Source: [Clostridium] aminophilum (GTDB lineage: Bacteria > Bacillota > Clostridia > Lachnospirales > Lachnospiraceae). Taken from it: 62,108 bases of DNA. The stretch is taken from contig NZ_FOIL01000014.1 in NCBI RefSeq assembly GCF_900101295.1, forward strand, positions 1-62,108. Reading direction: 5' to 3'. The number at the start of each line of letters is the position of its first letter. Within the stretch, counting starts at the first letter, position 1. The position numbers were made by a program, and so were the translations under genes. Shown here one piece after another: positions 26,520-34,500 of this stretch. Under the pieces are notes generated by a model. The model saw nothing but the letters and a program-made list of their open reading frames with translations. It searched no databases and was not told the DNA's origin.

Positions 26520-27194
26520 ATGGTTGGAAAATTCTTACGGAAGTATGCGTACGCATTTTTTCCGGTGATCGCAGCGCTTGTTCTCAACACGACCGGCTAT
26601 GTGCTGATCGGGAAACATGCGCTCATCGGTCCGCTGCATGATTTTTCAATTCCGCTGGATCACCGGATACCGCTGGTTCCGGTGTTTATCTTCATCTACA
26701 TCGGGGCGTTCCTGCAGTGGGCGATCGGATATCTGACGGCCATGGCGGAGAATCCGACATTTTGCTATAAGGCGTTCAGCAGTGAGATTTATGCAAAAAT
26801 ACTGGCATTGATCTGTTTTGCCGTCATTCCGTCGACGATTATAAGGCCGGAAGTGGACGGTACGGGAATCGCGTGTGCACTGACCCGCTTTGTGTATGCG
26901 AAAGACTTTGCGGTAAATCTGTTTCCGTCCATTCATTGCCTGGAAAGCTGGTTCTGCTTTCGGACGGCGATGGCGGAGCACCGTCCGAACTGGTATAAGA
27001 CAGCGATGGCCGTGATGACGGTTCTGGTGTGTCTGTCCGTCGTTTTCGTGCGTCAGCACGTGATCGTGGATATCATCGGAGGCATCGCCGTCATGGAAAT
27101 CGGCTTTCTGATCGCACGGCGGTGGGATCTTTCCTGGATTTTTCACAGGATTGGAAGGAAAGTCTATCAAAAGCTTACGGAGCTTATGGATTAA
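26520..27194 (+). CDS. PAP2-type membrane phosphatase or phosphotransferase
   Basis: A 224-residue integral membrane protein with about six hydrophobic segments and PAP2-superfamily motifs: PSIH in NLFPSIHCLESW and RQHVIVD (conserved His and Asp) near the C-terminus. The first PAP2 motif (K-x6-RP) is weak here, with only an IIRPE stretch, a form reminiscent of the AUR1/inositol-phosphorylceramide-synthase-like branch. The likely substrate is a lipid phosphate, given that it is followed by an LPG-synthase-type protein, pssA and psd. It starts 13 bases after radA. Confidence 0.82.
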   Translation: MVGKFLRKYAYAFFPVIAALVLNTTGYVLIGKHALIGPLHDFSIPLDHRIPLVPVFIFIYIGAFLQWAIGYLTAMAENPTFCYKAFSSEIYAKILALICFAVIPSTIIRPEVDGTGIACALTRFVYAKDFAVNLFPSIHCLESWFCFRTAMAEHRPNWYKTAMAVMTVLVCLSVVFVRQHVIVDIIGGIAVMEIGFLIARRWDLSWIFHRIGRKVYQKLTELMD

Positions 27195-27222
27195 AAGAAC
27201 GAGACAGAGAGGGGGTGATTCG

Positions 27223-28431
27223 TTGCGGGAAGATGGTAGGGATCCACGATCCGAAACGGATATCCTTCCGAAATATGATGACGAAACCGGTACCGTAAAC
27301 GGGGATGGGGCACCTGACGGGAATGCCCACACCGATAAGACGGAAACGGATGAAGAAAAGGAAAATGTGATCGGCAGGCAGCTGAAGCGAAAGGCGCTGT
27401 GGAGTGTCGCCGCGCTCGTTCTGGCTGTCCTCAGTGTCTGGGCGGTGGCGTCGCAGGCGAGAACCTTGACGGAGGGATCGGTCATCCGTGATCTGAAGCA
27501 TCTGAAACCCGGCTGGACAGTCTGTGCGGCGCTCTCCATGATCGGCTTTATCTGGTTTGAAGGTGAAGCAATCCGGGCGATTCTTCAGGGGCTGGGAATC
27601 CGGATTCCATATCGCCGGGGGTTTCTCTATGCTGCCGGTGATGTCTATTTTTCAGCCATTACACCTTCTGCATCCGGCGGTCAGCCGGCGAGCGCGTTCT
27701 TTATGATGAAGGACGGGATTTCCGGAGCGATGACCACCGCGGCTCTGGTGATGAATCTGGTTTTTTACACCGAAGCACTTCTTGCATCCGGAATCATCGG
27801 TGTGCTGTGCTTTCCGGGAGTGTGGCAGTGTTTCAGTATTTTGTCAAAAATTCTGATCGTGTTCGGCTGCGCTGTGATTGTCGGACTGGCGATCGGCTTC
27901 CATCTGTTTCTTCGGATGCCCGGTATGCTGGAAAAAGCCTGGATGGCATGTATTCACATCGGTTACCGCTGGCATCTGGTGAAACAGCCGGACAAACACA
28001 TTAAAAAAATGCATGAGACGATGGACCGCTACCGCCGCAGCGTCAGCATGATGGCGGGACAGAAGCGGTTTCTGACCAAAGCATTCTTCTGTAATCTGGC
28101 GCAGCGAATCTCCATGATCTCCGTCACCGCCTTTATCTATCTGGCACAGGGCGGAAAAATCTCCCATATTCTTCAGGTCTGGTCCGTCCAGTGTTTCGGG
28201 ACCATCGGAAGCTATTGTGCGCCGATTCCGGGAGGAATGGGCGTCGCGGATTTCCTTCTGCTGGATGGGTTTCAGGGAATCCTGAACCGGGAGGCGGCGG
28301 TTCGTCTCGAAATTCTCAGCAGAGGATTGGCGTTTTACGTCTGTGTTCTGATCAGCGGCATTGCGGTCGCGATCGGAGCGGTCCGGCGCTATCGGAGAGA
28401 GCAGAAAAAAGAAACTGATAACAAAATTTAA
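27223..28431 (+). CDS. Lysylphosphatidylglycerol-synthase-type membrane protein (flippase-like)
   Basis: About 402 residues: a charged N-terminus of some 50 residues followed by multiple membrane segments typical of the UPF0104/YbhN and MprF-N flippase-like family. The SGGQPASAFFMMK block and the GGMGVADFLLL block are diagnostic. There is no C-terminal lysyl-transferase domain, so it cannot make lysyl-PG by itself; lipid translocation is the plausible role. I prefer the TTG at 27223 because GAGAGGGGG lies upstream; ATG 27151 would overlap the PAP2 gene by 44 bases. It sits in a phospholipid operon. Confidence 0.78.
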   Translation: MREDGRDPRSETDILPKYDDETGTVNGDGAPDGNAHTDKTETDEEKENVIGRQLKRKALWSVAALVLAVLSVWAVASQARTLTEGSVIRDLKHLKPGWTVCAALSMIGFIWFEGEAIRAILQGLGIRIPYRRGFLYAAGDVYFSAITPSASGGQPASAFFMMKDGISGAMTTAALVMNLVFYTEALLASGIIGVLCFPGVWQCFSILSKILIVFGCAVIVGLAIGFHLFLRMPGMLEKAWMACIHIGYRWHLVKQPDKHIKKMHETMDRYRRSVSMMAGQKRFLTKAFFCNLAQRISMISVTAFIYLAQGGKISHILQVWSVQCFGTIGSYCAPIPGGMGVADFLLLDGFQGILNREAAVRLEILSRGLAFYVCVLISGIAVAIGAVRRYRREQKKETDNKI

Positions 28432-28452
28432 TGATAAGAGTAGGGATTTAAC

Positions 28453-29145
28453 ATGATAGGATTCTGGGATTACACTGTGTGGCTTACATATTTGTCACTT
28501 CTTTCCGCTTTCTGCGGAGTGCTTGTCACACTTCACGGAAACGGTCATCCGTTTATGGGCGCGTTTTTTCTGATGTTTTGCGGCCTTTGTGACTCATTTG
28601 ACGGAATGGTGGCAAGAACGAAGAAAGACCGCTCACAGATGGCGAAGGATTTCGGTGTACAGATCGACTCCCTTGCGGATCTGGTTGCATTCGGGTTTCT
28701 TCCGGCTGCGATCGGTGACGGAATGCTCAGAGCCGGAGCACAGCTCTCGGATGTGCCGCACATCCGGAGCGGTCAGCCGACCATATTCCTGTTCGCTATT
28801 ATGATGTTCTATGTGCTGGCTGCCATGGTGAGGCTGGCATACTTCAACGTCACGGAAGAAGAGCGTCAGAAGATGACGGTGGGATCGAGAAAGTATTATA
28901 TCGGTCTGCCGGTTACCATCTCCGCGCTGATCTTCCCGACGGTGCTGCTGTTCCAGTATGTGCTTCCGCAGGATGTGACGTATGCATATTTTGCGGTTCT
29001 TTTGATCACGGCTCTTCTTTTTCTTGGAAAATTCCGTGTGCCGAAGCCGAAGCTGAAAGAAATTCTGGTTCTGGTCGGAATCGGCGGAGTTGAGTTTGTG
29101 ATTCTTCTGATTCTTCGCATGATTATTTCCTATCGCGGGAGGTAA
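28453..29145 (+). CDS. pssA: CDP-diacylglycerol--serine O-phosphatidyltransferase
   Basis: A 230-residue CDP-alcohol phosphatidyltransferase with about six membrane helices, which makes phosphatidylserine from CDP-diacylglycerol and serine. The family motif DGx2ARx8Gx3Dx3D reads DGMVART...GVQIDSLAD. It directly precedes the decarboxylase gene (three bases apart), so both steps to phosphatidylethanolamine are encoded together. Confidence 0.92.
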   Translation: MIGFWDYTVWLTYLSLLSAFCGVLVTLHGNGHPFMGAFFLMFCGLCDSFDGMVARTKKDRSQMAKDFGVQIDSLADLVAFGFLPAAIGDGMLRAGAQLSDVPHIRSGQPTIFLFAIMMFYVLAAMVRLAYFNVTEEERQKMTVGSRKYYIGLPVTISALIFPTVLLFQYVLPQDVTYAYFAVLLITALLFLGKFRVPKPKLKEILVLVGIGGVEFVILLILRMIISYRGR

Positions 29146-29148
29146 TGA

Positions 29149-29973
29149 ATGACATCACTGGAATTTCTTTATCACACCGTTTGGGGACGCCGTATCCTGA
29201 AAATACTGACGGCGAGAAAACTTTCACAGGTAGCCGGGATGTTTCTGGATTCTCCTCTCTCGGTACCGCTGATTGCGCCGTTTGTCCGTATGAATCATAT
29301 CGATCTGTCGGTCTGTCAGAAGCGGCATTTCCGGAATTTCAACGAATTCTTTACCCGTGAACTAAAGGAAGGAGAGCGTCCGGTCGACATGGATCCGGAC
29401 ATTCTGATTGCGCCCTGCGACGGACTTCTGTCAGCGTATGAGATTAAGGATGACACGGTGATCCCGGTGAAGCAAAGCCGGTATCGTATCCCGGATCTCC
29501 TGCGTGACCGTGAGCTGGCAAAACGGTTTCGCGGAGGAACCTGTCTGGTGTTTCGGCTCTGTGTTACGCATTATCATCGATATTGTTATGCCGACAGCGG
29601 CGTGAAGGGGAGGAACATCTTTCTTCCGGGCATTCTTCATACGGTTCAGCCGATTGCTCTTCGGGAGTTTCCGGTATTTACCGAGAACTGCCGTGAATAC
29701 ACGTTGATTGAGTCGCCGAATTTCGGATCCATGATCCAGATGGAAGTCGGTGCAATGCTGGTGGGGAAGATCCAGAATTATAAGGAATACGGTCCGGTGA
29801 CCCGCGGAGAGCAGAAGGGACGGTTCCTTTACGGCGGTTCCACGATTATTCTTCTTCTGGAGAAGGGCAAAGCCCGCATCAGTCCCCGCGTTTTTGAGCA
29901 GACGGCCGGCGGACGGGAGATTCCGGTCCGTATGGGGCAGATGATCGGAAGACGTGCGCAGGGTGACAAATGA
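29149..29973 (+). CDS. psd: Phosphatidylserine decarboxylase proenzyme
   Basis: A 274-residue pyruvoyl enzyme that converts phosphatidylserine to phosphatidylethanolamine. The self-cleavage site is GGST (in LYGGSTIILL), where the Ser becomes the pyruvoyl group; many homologues have LGST. The conserved His block CVTHYHRYCY and EVGAMLVGKI are present. GGGAGG precedes ATG 29149. It closes the radA-PAP2-flippase-pssA-psd run. Confidence 0.94.
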   Translation: MTSLEFLYHTVWGRRILKILTARKLSQVAGMFLDSPLSVPLIAPFVRMNHIDLSVCQKRHFRNFNEFFTRELKEGERPVDMDPDILIAPCDGLLSAYEIKDDTVIPVKQSRYRIPDLLRDRELAKRFRGGTCLVFRLCVTHYHRYCYADSGVKGRNIFLPGILHTVQPIALREFPVFTENCREYTLIESPNFGSMIQMEVGAMLVGKIQNYKEYGPVTRGEQKGRFLYGGSTIILLLEKGKARISPRVFEQTAGGREIPVRMGQMIGRRAQGDK

Positions 29974-30061
29974 TCTTCGGTGATGATGCTGCAAAAGGAA
30001 TCATGACATGAGGACTGCACGAGCGTTTGAAATAAATTTCTGAATTATACGGAAAAAAGAT

Positions 30062-30115
30062 TTGACAGATACAATTCAATGTGGTAATATACTCAAGTCG
30101 GCACGAAATGCCGAC
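30062..30115 (+). promoter_or_regulatory. Promoter and leader hairpin of tRNA-Trp
   Basis: TTGACA (30062-30067) and TAATAT (30085-30090) are 17 bases apart. A 7-bp leader stem, GTCGGCA/TGCCGAC (30097-30103 with 30109-30115), lies between the start point and the tRNA and may be a processing signal. Confidence 0.8.
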
Positions 30116-30118
30116 AAT

Positions 30119-30189
30119 ACGGGAATAGTTCAATGGTAGAGCTACGGTCTCCAAAACCGCCGATGGGGGTTCGAATCCCTCTTCCCGTG
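30119..30189 (+). tRNA. tRNA-Trp (anticodon CCA)
   Basis: A 71-base cloverleaf: acceptor ACGGGAA with TTCCCGT, D-arm GTTCAATGGTAGAGC, anticodon loop CTCCAAA giving CCA, and T-loop TTCGAAT. CCA end not encoded. Confidence 0.93.
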
Positions 30190-30197
30190 TTAATGAT

Positions 30198-30242
30198 AAA
30201 ACCGTTCAACTGAGCCATGAAGCTTGGTTGGGCGGTTTTTTG
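30198..30242 (+). terminator. Terminator after tRNA-Trp
   Basis: AAAACCG...CAAC pairs with GTTG...CGGTTTT around an AGC/GCT inner stem, followed by a T-run, within 10 bases of the tRNA end. Confidence 0.8.
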
Positions 30243-30383
30243 TTTCTTTGAAATGTGATTCAATGCAGAATAAAACGTCAAAAATGCGGTATTTTGGTAT
30301 CATCTGAACCACAACTGAACCAAAAAACAGATCAGGGAATCAAAGCGATCCAGGATTTTCCAATGTTGTTTCGGAAAGCCTGA

Positions 30384-30641
30384 TTATTCATAGTGGCCAC
30401 GACAGGAGATGATTCGCAATTGCTCATCTTTGTACTCATAGACAAGTCGATCTGCATCATTGATCCGTCTGCTCCAATATCCGCTGAGATTTCCCTTCAA
30501 TGGTTCCGGTTTTCCAAGCCCGGTGAAAGGCGTTCGCTGCGCGTCTTTTATAAGCAAATTGATTCGCTTCAATATTTTCTTGTCTTCAGACTGCCAGAAA
30601 AGGTAGTCTTCCCATCCTCGGTCTTCCCACAGTATCCCCAT
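30384..30641 (-). CDS. yoeB: YoeB-family mRNA interferase toxin
   Basis: An 85-residue toxin of the Txe/YoeB family, a ribosome-dependent endoribonuclease that cleaves mRNA in the A site. The residues known to be essential in Escherichia coli YoeB are at the same positions: E46 (KPEPLK), R65 (DRLVY), H83 and Y84 (RGHYE). The only difference in length is one extra C-terminal Glu. Its ATG overlaps the antitoxin stop by one base (TAATG), so the pair is translationally coupled. Confidence 0.93.
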   Translation of the reverse strand: MGILWEDRGWEDYLFWQSEDKKILKRINLLIKDAQRTPFTGLGKPEPLKGNLSGYWSRRINDADRLVYEYKDEQLRIISCRGHYE

Positions 30642-30910
30642 TAGTCATCGTCCTCCAGAAGTTCGTGCTCTGCGAAATGAGCCTTACCGGTTTTGATGTC
30701 ATTCACGATGGTGTTCAGGTATTTCATATTGCTTTCTGAATAGAAAGGATCTGCCGAGACTTCAAACGGGATGCGATGTTCTCGGGTCATTTTTTTTGCG
30801 AAAATGGTAAATGCAGTGGTCATGGACATGCCCAGTTCATCGCAGAGCTTCTCCATGCTTTTCTTCAGTTCAGCATCCATTCGGAAATTGATATTTACAG
30901 CGTTGGACAT
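30641..30910 (-). CDS. RelB/DinJ-family antitoxin
   Basis: An 89-residue antitoxin with an N-terminal ribbon-helix-helix (VNINFRMDAELKKSMEKLCDELGMSMTTAFTIFAKK), which binds the operon promoter, and an acidic C-terminal part (ELLEDDD) that would neutralise the toxin. The family is DinJ/RelB, whereas YoeB is most often partnered by YefM. GGAGG precedes ATG 30910. A promoter lies about 50 bases upstream and is probably autorepressed by the complex. Confidence 0.9.
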   Translation of the reverse strand: MSNAVNINFRMDAELKKSMEKLCDELGMSMTTAFTIFAKKMTREHRIPFEVSADPFYSESNMKYLNTIVNDIKTGKAHFAEHELLEDDD

Positions 30911-30959
30911 ATGATTAACCTCCGTTTATCTAAGACCTTTTGAAATAGCTTATAATTCT

Positions 30960-30987
30960 ATTATATGTATAGTTCATTAGGAATCAA
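30960..30987 (-). promoter_or_regulatory. Promoter of the toxin-antitoxin operon
   Basis: On the minus strand TTGATT (30987-30982) and TATAAT (30965-30960) are separated by 16 bases. The surrounding sequence is very AT-rich. Confidence 0.65.
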
Positions 30988-31064
30988 TGATTTTCTTTAT
31001 ATTGTAATGAAAAATCATTACTTCTCTGAGCGGTAAGAGGATAAAATTCGAAAAGAATTTTTAA

Positions 31065-32132
31065 AAAATTAAAATTTGTGAATGGCATCATGAATGGCAA
31101 AGAAGATATCCAGATGAATGTCAGGAATATGTCATGAGAAATGAAAATGAGATTCATCGGGCGGATGTGTTTATTAACAATATGGTCATTGAATTTCAGC
31201 ATAGCCCTATTTCTGAAAAAGAGTTTAATGAGCGTAATCAGTTTTATACCAGGAATGGACATTCTTTAGTATGGCTTTTTGACTGGACAGAGCAATACGG
31301 AGATAAACTGACGTCAAATGAAGAAGAAACGGTGTTCTATTGGAATCGGCCGAGAGGAATATTTGAGAATTTTGATCTGTACGGATCGGTTCACCTTTAT
31401 GGTCAATTACGTAAACCAACGAATATTGACGATCGGGTTATTGTGCGGATTGTTGGTTTGGGATACGAAAGAATGAGCACGATCGAGAAAGAGAAGTATT
31501 CTGTGGGAGAATTCGTTGAATTGACGACATCTTTAAAAAGAAGAGGGAGAGCGGAGTCAATAGATAAAAGACGATTTTGTTTTGCATTTCCAATTGAAAA
31601 ATTTACGAATGGTGCTTTGGCTGTGAATTCATGTCTGGTAAATGCAGATGGGATTGGACCTGTTCATCATAGAGAAGGGTATATTAATTGTGGGGAATGT
31701 GAATTCTGTGTTAGACAGGGGAAATTTCATGTTTATTGTTCTGCGCGATATCGGGATTTTCTGAATTCGGATATTAACGAAATGATTTATCGCGTAGAAA
31801 AAAGAGGAGAGAATCAAGACATTATACAGATTGTTTATATGGATTCATGTTCGAATTTGAAAATTATTGAGATAGTTGAGCCACCATCGAGTGCCAAAAG
31901 TATTCTGGAGTTATGGAAAAAGTATTCGCCTCGAATGATGATAGTGCGCAGTGTTAAAACAGATTGGCGATATATAATCAAGAGAGATTCAATTAAACAA
32001 TACGAGAAGTATAAACGTGTATATGGATACAGACAGAAGCAAAAAGATAGCAATGTTTTTTTGGAAAAACCTGAATGGATTAAAACAGGAACAGAGCCAT
32101 GTTGGGTATGTGAATCATTCAATAAGTTGTAA
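31065..32132 (+). CDS. CoiA-like competence-type nuclease, 5'-truncated (probable pseudogene)
   Basis: The only good ATG is at 31134 (332 residues), but the same frame codes for conserved family sequence from 31065 (CEWHHEWQRRYPDECQEYV), before that ATG, and is blocked by TAA at 31062-31064. The conserved core EIHRADVFINNMVIEFQHSPIS and LVWLFDW is characteristic of the CoiA-like family, restriction-like nucleases linked to competence in Bacillus and Streptococcus. The usual N-terminal zinc-ribbon part is missing. The C-terminal half contains CGECEFCVRQ and a CWVCE cysteine pair. The gene is clearly AT-richer than its surroundings and lies next to tRNA-Trp and a toxin-antitoxin pair, which suggests horizontal origin and decay. 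Confidence 0.7.
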   Translation, partial: KIKICEWHHEWQRRYPDECQEYVMRNENEIHRADVFINNMVIEFQHSPISEKEFNERNQFYTRNGHSLVWLFDWTEQYGDKLTSNEEETVFYWNRPRGIFENFDLYGSVHLYGQLRKPTNIDDRVIVRIVGLGYERMSTIEKEKYSVGEFVELTTSLKRRGRAESIDKRRFCFAFPIEKFTNGALAVNSCLVNADGIGPVHHREGYINCGECEFCVRQGKFHVYCSARYRDFLNSDINEMIYRVEKRGENQDIIQIVYMDSCSNLKIIEIVEPPSSAKSILELWKKYSPRMMIVRSVKTDWRYIIKRDSIKQYEKYKRVYGYRQKQKDSNVFLEKPEWIKTGTEPCWVCESFNKL

Positions 32133-32265
32133 ATATTGGAGAAAGATTTTTATTAGGATTCGTCGGATTAGGAATTGTAGGTAAACGAACCGGAGTGAAG
32201 CTATGTGGCTATTCGGACCTGAGAAATACGTTTAACAGAGTTCATGTTGACGAAAGAGAAAAATA
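32133..32265. other. Intergenic stretch before hsp20
   Basis: No gene, repeat or RNA recognised between the CoiA-like gene and the CIRCE element; AT-rich sequence passes into sequence of normal composition. Confidence 0.5.
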
Positions 32266-32292
32266 TCAGCACTCACTATTGACGAGTGCTAA
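32266..32292 (+). promoter_or_regulatory. CIRCE operator (HrcA site)
   Basis: AGCACTC, nine bases, GAGTGCT with flanking AA matches the CIRCE consensus TTAGCACTC-N9-GAGTGCTAA except for one base (C for T near the 5' end). It overlaps the -35 box TTGACG (32279-32284) of a promoter with TATACC at 32302-32307 (17-base spacer). HrcA repression released by heat shock is expected; hrcA itself is not in this window. Confidence 0.9.
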
Positions 32293-32316
32293 CAAAAGTG
32301 CTATACCATAATTGAA

Positions 32317-32383
32317 CAAAGGAAAGAGAGAACAGACATCCGGAAACGAAGAGAATGGATGTACCAATCCGATCTCTCCTTTG
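32317..32383 (+). promoter_or_regulatory. Structured 5' leader of hsp20
   Basis: CAAAGGA...GAGA (32317-32331) can pair with TCTCTCCTTTG (32373-32383), enclosing a second stem ACATCC/GGATGT (32336-32341 with 32357-32362). The ribosome binding site (GGAGG, 32429-32433) lies outside the stem, so a simple thermometer that hides the site is not obvious. Confidence 0.5.
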
Positions 32384-32441
32384 TCCGAAAATACAGGAAG
32401 TCAGGAAATGTTTTTGACCGTACAGAATGGAGGAATGATGT

Positions 32442-32888
32442 ATGTTAATGCCTAGTATTTTTGAAGACAGCTTATTTGATGACTGGTTCGATTTCCGTAT
32501 GCCGAAGATGCCGGATGTGGATCAGACTTTGTATGGGAAGCACGCCCGCAATCTTATGAAGACCGACGTTCAGGAAAAAGACGGAAACTACGAGATCGCG
32601 ATTGATCTTCCGGGATTTAAGAAAGAGGATGTTCACGCGTCTCTGGAAAACGGTTATCTGACGATATCCACGGATAAGTCTCTGGACAAGGAAGAAAAAG
32701 ACGAGGATAAGAAATATATCCGAAGAGAGCGTTATGTCGGGGCAATGTCCCGGAGCTTTTATGTCGGCAGCCAGGTTCGGAAAGAAGATATCAATGCGGA
32801 ATTTAGGGACGGTGTATTGCATCTGACCATGCCGAAGGAGGAGCCGAAGCAGATTGCCGCACAGAACAAATATCTGGAGATCAAGTGA
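32442..32888 (+). CDS. Small heat-shock protein, Hsp20/alpha-crystallin
   Basis: A 148-residue ATP-independent chaperone that holds unfolding proteins. The alpha-crystallin domain spans about 38-135 (DVQEKDGNYEIAIDLPGFKKEDVHASL to FRDGVLHLTMPK) after a short N-terminal arm. The I-x-I/V-type tail is replaced by a short KYLEIK end. GGAGG is eight bases before ATG 32442. Control by CIRCE/HrcA is indicated by the operator over its promoter. It follows the AT-rich patch but has normal composition itself. Confidence 0.95.
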   Translation: MLMPSIFEDSLFDDWFDFRMPKMPDVDQTLYGKHARNLMKTDVQEKDGNYEIAIDLPGFKKEDVHASLENGYLTISTDKSLDKEEKDEDKKYIRRERYVGAMSRSFYVGSQVRKEDINAEFRDGVLHLTMPKEEPKQIAAQNKYLEIK

Positions 32889-32947
32889 GTTTTTCAAAAG
32901 ATATTGGAAGTATTATTCTGACAGCAGAAAAAAACAGATAAACACAA

Positions 32948-32990
32948 TAGCGCCGCACACCGGTTGGGTTTCATCCGGTGCGCGGCGCTA
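32948..32990. terminator. Bidirectional hairpin between hsp20 and the VOC gene
   Basis: A 16-bp stem with one mismatch (TAGCGCCGCACACCGG with CCGGTGCGCGGCGCTA) and an 11-base loop lies between the convergent genes. No clear T-run on either side. Confidence 0.65.
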
Positions 32991-33008
32991 CGATTATATT
33001 CTTATAGA

Positions 33009-33386
33009 TCAGTCATTCTCTTTCGTATGCTGTGAAACTGCGAAGATGGTTCCGGAAGGCGAAACCATGATATTGAATCGGGAGGAGCCGGTGTCCACCG
33101 TCTTGTTGGCAGCCTCATGTCTTGCTTTGTGGAAGCCGCGGGCTTCGAGAAAAGAGATGGCCTCTTCCAGATTATCGACATTGATCCGGATCATTGTCCA
33201 TTCACCGGTTCCCTCGGCGATGTCCACATGGAAACCGTTGGCATCCTTCATGCGAACATCTGTGACATTGTTCATGCTGATGCCTTCTTTGGTGTGACGG
33301 CGCTGAAAGCCCAATTCCTCAAATAAAGCGATTGCCGATGGCGCGTCTCTGGTAACGATGAGCGGGTTGAAAGTTGTAATTTTCAA
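33009..33386 (-). CDS. VOC (glyoxalase/bleomycin-resistance fold) protein
   Basis: A 125-residue single-module VOC protein (beta-alpha-beta-beta-beta repeats; FNPLIVTRDAPSAIALFEELGF is the typical opening). Such proteins bind a metal and act on, or sequester, small molecules; which one cannot be told. The start is a TTG at 33386 preceded by AAGGAGG with a seven-base spacer. It is a single gene convergent with hsp20. Confidence 0.82.
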   Translation of the reverse strand: MKITTFNPLIVTRDAPSAIALFEELGFQRRHTKEGISMNNVTDVRMKDANGFHVDIAEGTGEWTMIRINVDNLEEAISFLEARGFHKARHEAANKTVDTGSSRFNIMVSPSGTIFAVSQHTKEND

Positions 33387-33649
33387 GGTGATACCTCCTT
33401 ATAAAGTACGACTTTAATGACTCAATATTTCCGGTTTTGACATGGTTTTTGTGCGGTTTTGGTTGCAGGAAAACGTCGGGATATTTCCGGAAGTAAAAAA
33501 CCTCCTGCGGACGTTGTTTTCTGTAATTGTAACACGATTTGTAATAAAATAAGTCAGGAAAATGACATAAATTTAGTTTCGTTTTGGGTATAATAAAAAA
33601 ATGTAACTGAAATGATATACAGGCGCAGGAAGAAACATGGGGAAATGAG

Positions 33650-34444
33650 ATGAGAGGATACAGATACATAGCGGCCGTGCTGATGGCGGCCGGCGCAGTC
33701 GTTTTGATGAACGGATGCGGTTCCGCAAAGAAGGCTTCGGATGGCGCTTCGTCCGTGAGTACGGCGGAGAATCGGATGGAAGAGAGCAATTCGGCAGCAA
33801 AGGAAGAAAGTATAGATACAGAGGAGACGAAGGCGTCGGAAGCAATTTCAAAAGAGAACGATTCCGGCCATGCGGTCTTGGATGAGGCAGCCTCAAAAGA
33901 AAAAAACAATGAAAAAGCGGCACTTCCGGCCTATGAGTATCCGGGACCGGAACTGTATTACACGGTTTTGTATGATTATATGGCGAAAGAACTGGGACAG
34001 TATTTCGATGCTGCCGATGTCGGAATCCCCTGTCCGGTCATAATTTATGAGGATGAGAGAAATAAAGAAGATATCCGGGTTTACGGTGATTTCCAGTTTT
34101 ACAATTACTCTCTGGACAGTGACACACTGAAGACCGAATCCGGAGGTTCGTTTCCGGGATGCATTCATATCAAATCGACGGACAGCGGTTATGAGGTGAC
34201 CGGATTTGACCGGGTGGAAGACGGTTCCGGTTTTACCACGAGCGCGAAGAAGATTTTTGGATCTCACTATGATGCGTATATCAGCCGGGATGAGAAGGAG
34301 GCGGAAAAAACTCGCGCACAGATCATCGCCAACTATGTTGCGGCCAACGGACTGGGCATTACACAATATCAGGATTACGGATGGGATCCGGTGAAACTGC
34401 CGGAGGAGAATATCGACAGCTTTTACAGCAATTTAGACGGATAA
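33650..34444 (+). CDS. Predicted lipoprotein of unknown function
   Basis: A 264-residue exported protein with a lipobox at LMNGC (Cys about residue 23), then an acidic, Ser/Ala/Glu-rich spacer to about residue 90, and a C-terminal domain of about 170 residues I do not recognise (YYTVLYDYMAKELGQYF, VYGDFQFYNYSLDSDTLK). The pattern resembles surface lipoproteins of clostridia. A -10-like TATAAT lies at 33589-33594. It stands alone and is followed by a clear terminator. Confidence 0.7.
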   Translation: MRGYRYIAAVLMAAGAVVLMNGCGSAKKASDGASSVSTAENRMEESNSAAKEESIDTEETKASEAISKENDSGHAVLDEAASKEKNNEKAALPAYEYPGPELYYTVLYDYMAKELGQYFDAADVGIPCPVIIYEDERNKEDIRVYGDFQFYNYSLDSDTLKTESGGSFPGCIHIKSTDSGYEVTGFDRVEDGSGFTTSAKKIFGSHYDAYISRDEKEAEKTRAQIIANYVAANGLGITQYQDYGWDPVKLPEENIDSFYSNLDG

Positions 34445-34450
34445 ATAATG

Positions 34451-34494
34451 GGGCGGCTGCGCTGACATAAGTCGGTGCGGCCGCCCGTTTTTCC
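34451..34494 (+). terminator. Terminator after the lipoprotein gene
   Basis: GGGCGGCTGC pairs with GCGGCCGCCC (one G-U), extended by GAC/GTC pairing, and is followed by GTTTTTCC, seven bases after the stop. Confidence 0.8.
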
Positions 34495-34500
34495 GTCCTG

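Noticed and set aside
30119-30400. Phage or integrative-element attachment site at tRNA-Trp
   Set aside because: No integrase and no second copy of the tRNA 3' end was found in the window; only the AT-rich patch suggests it.
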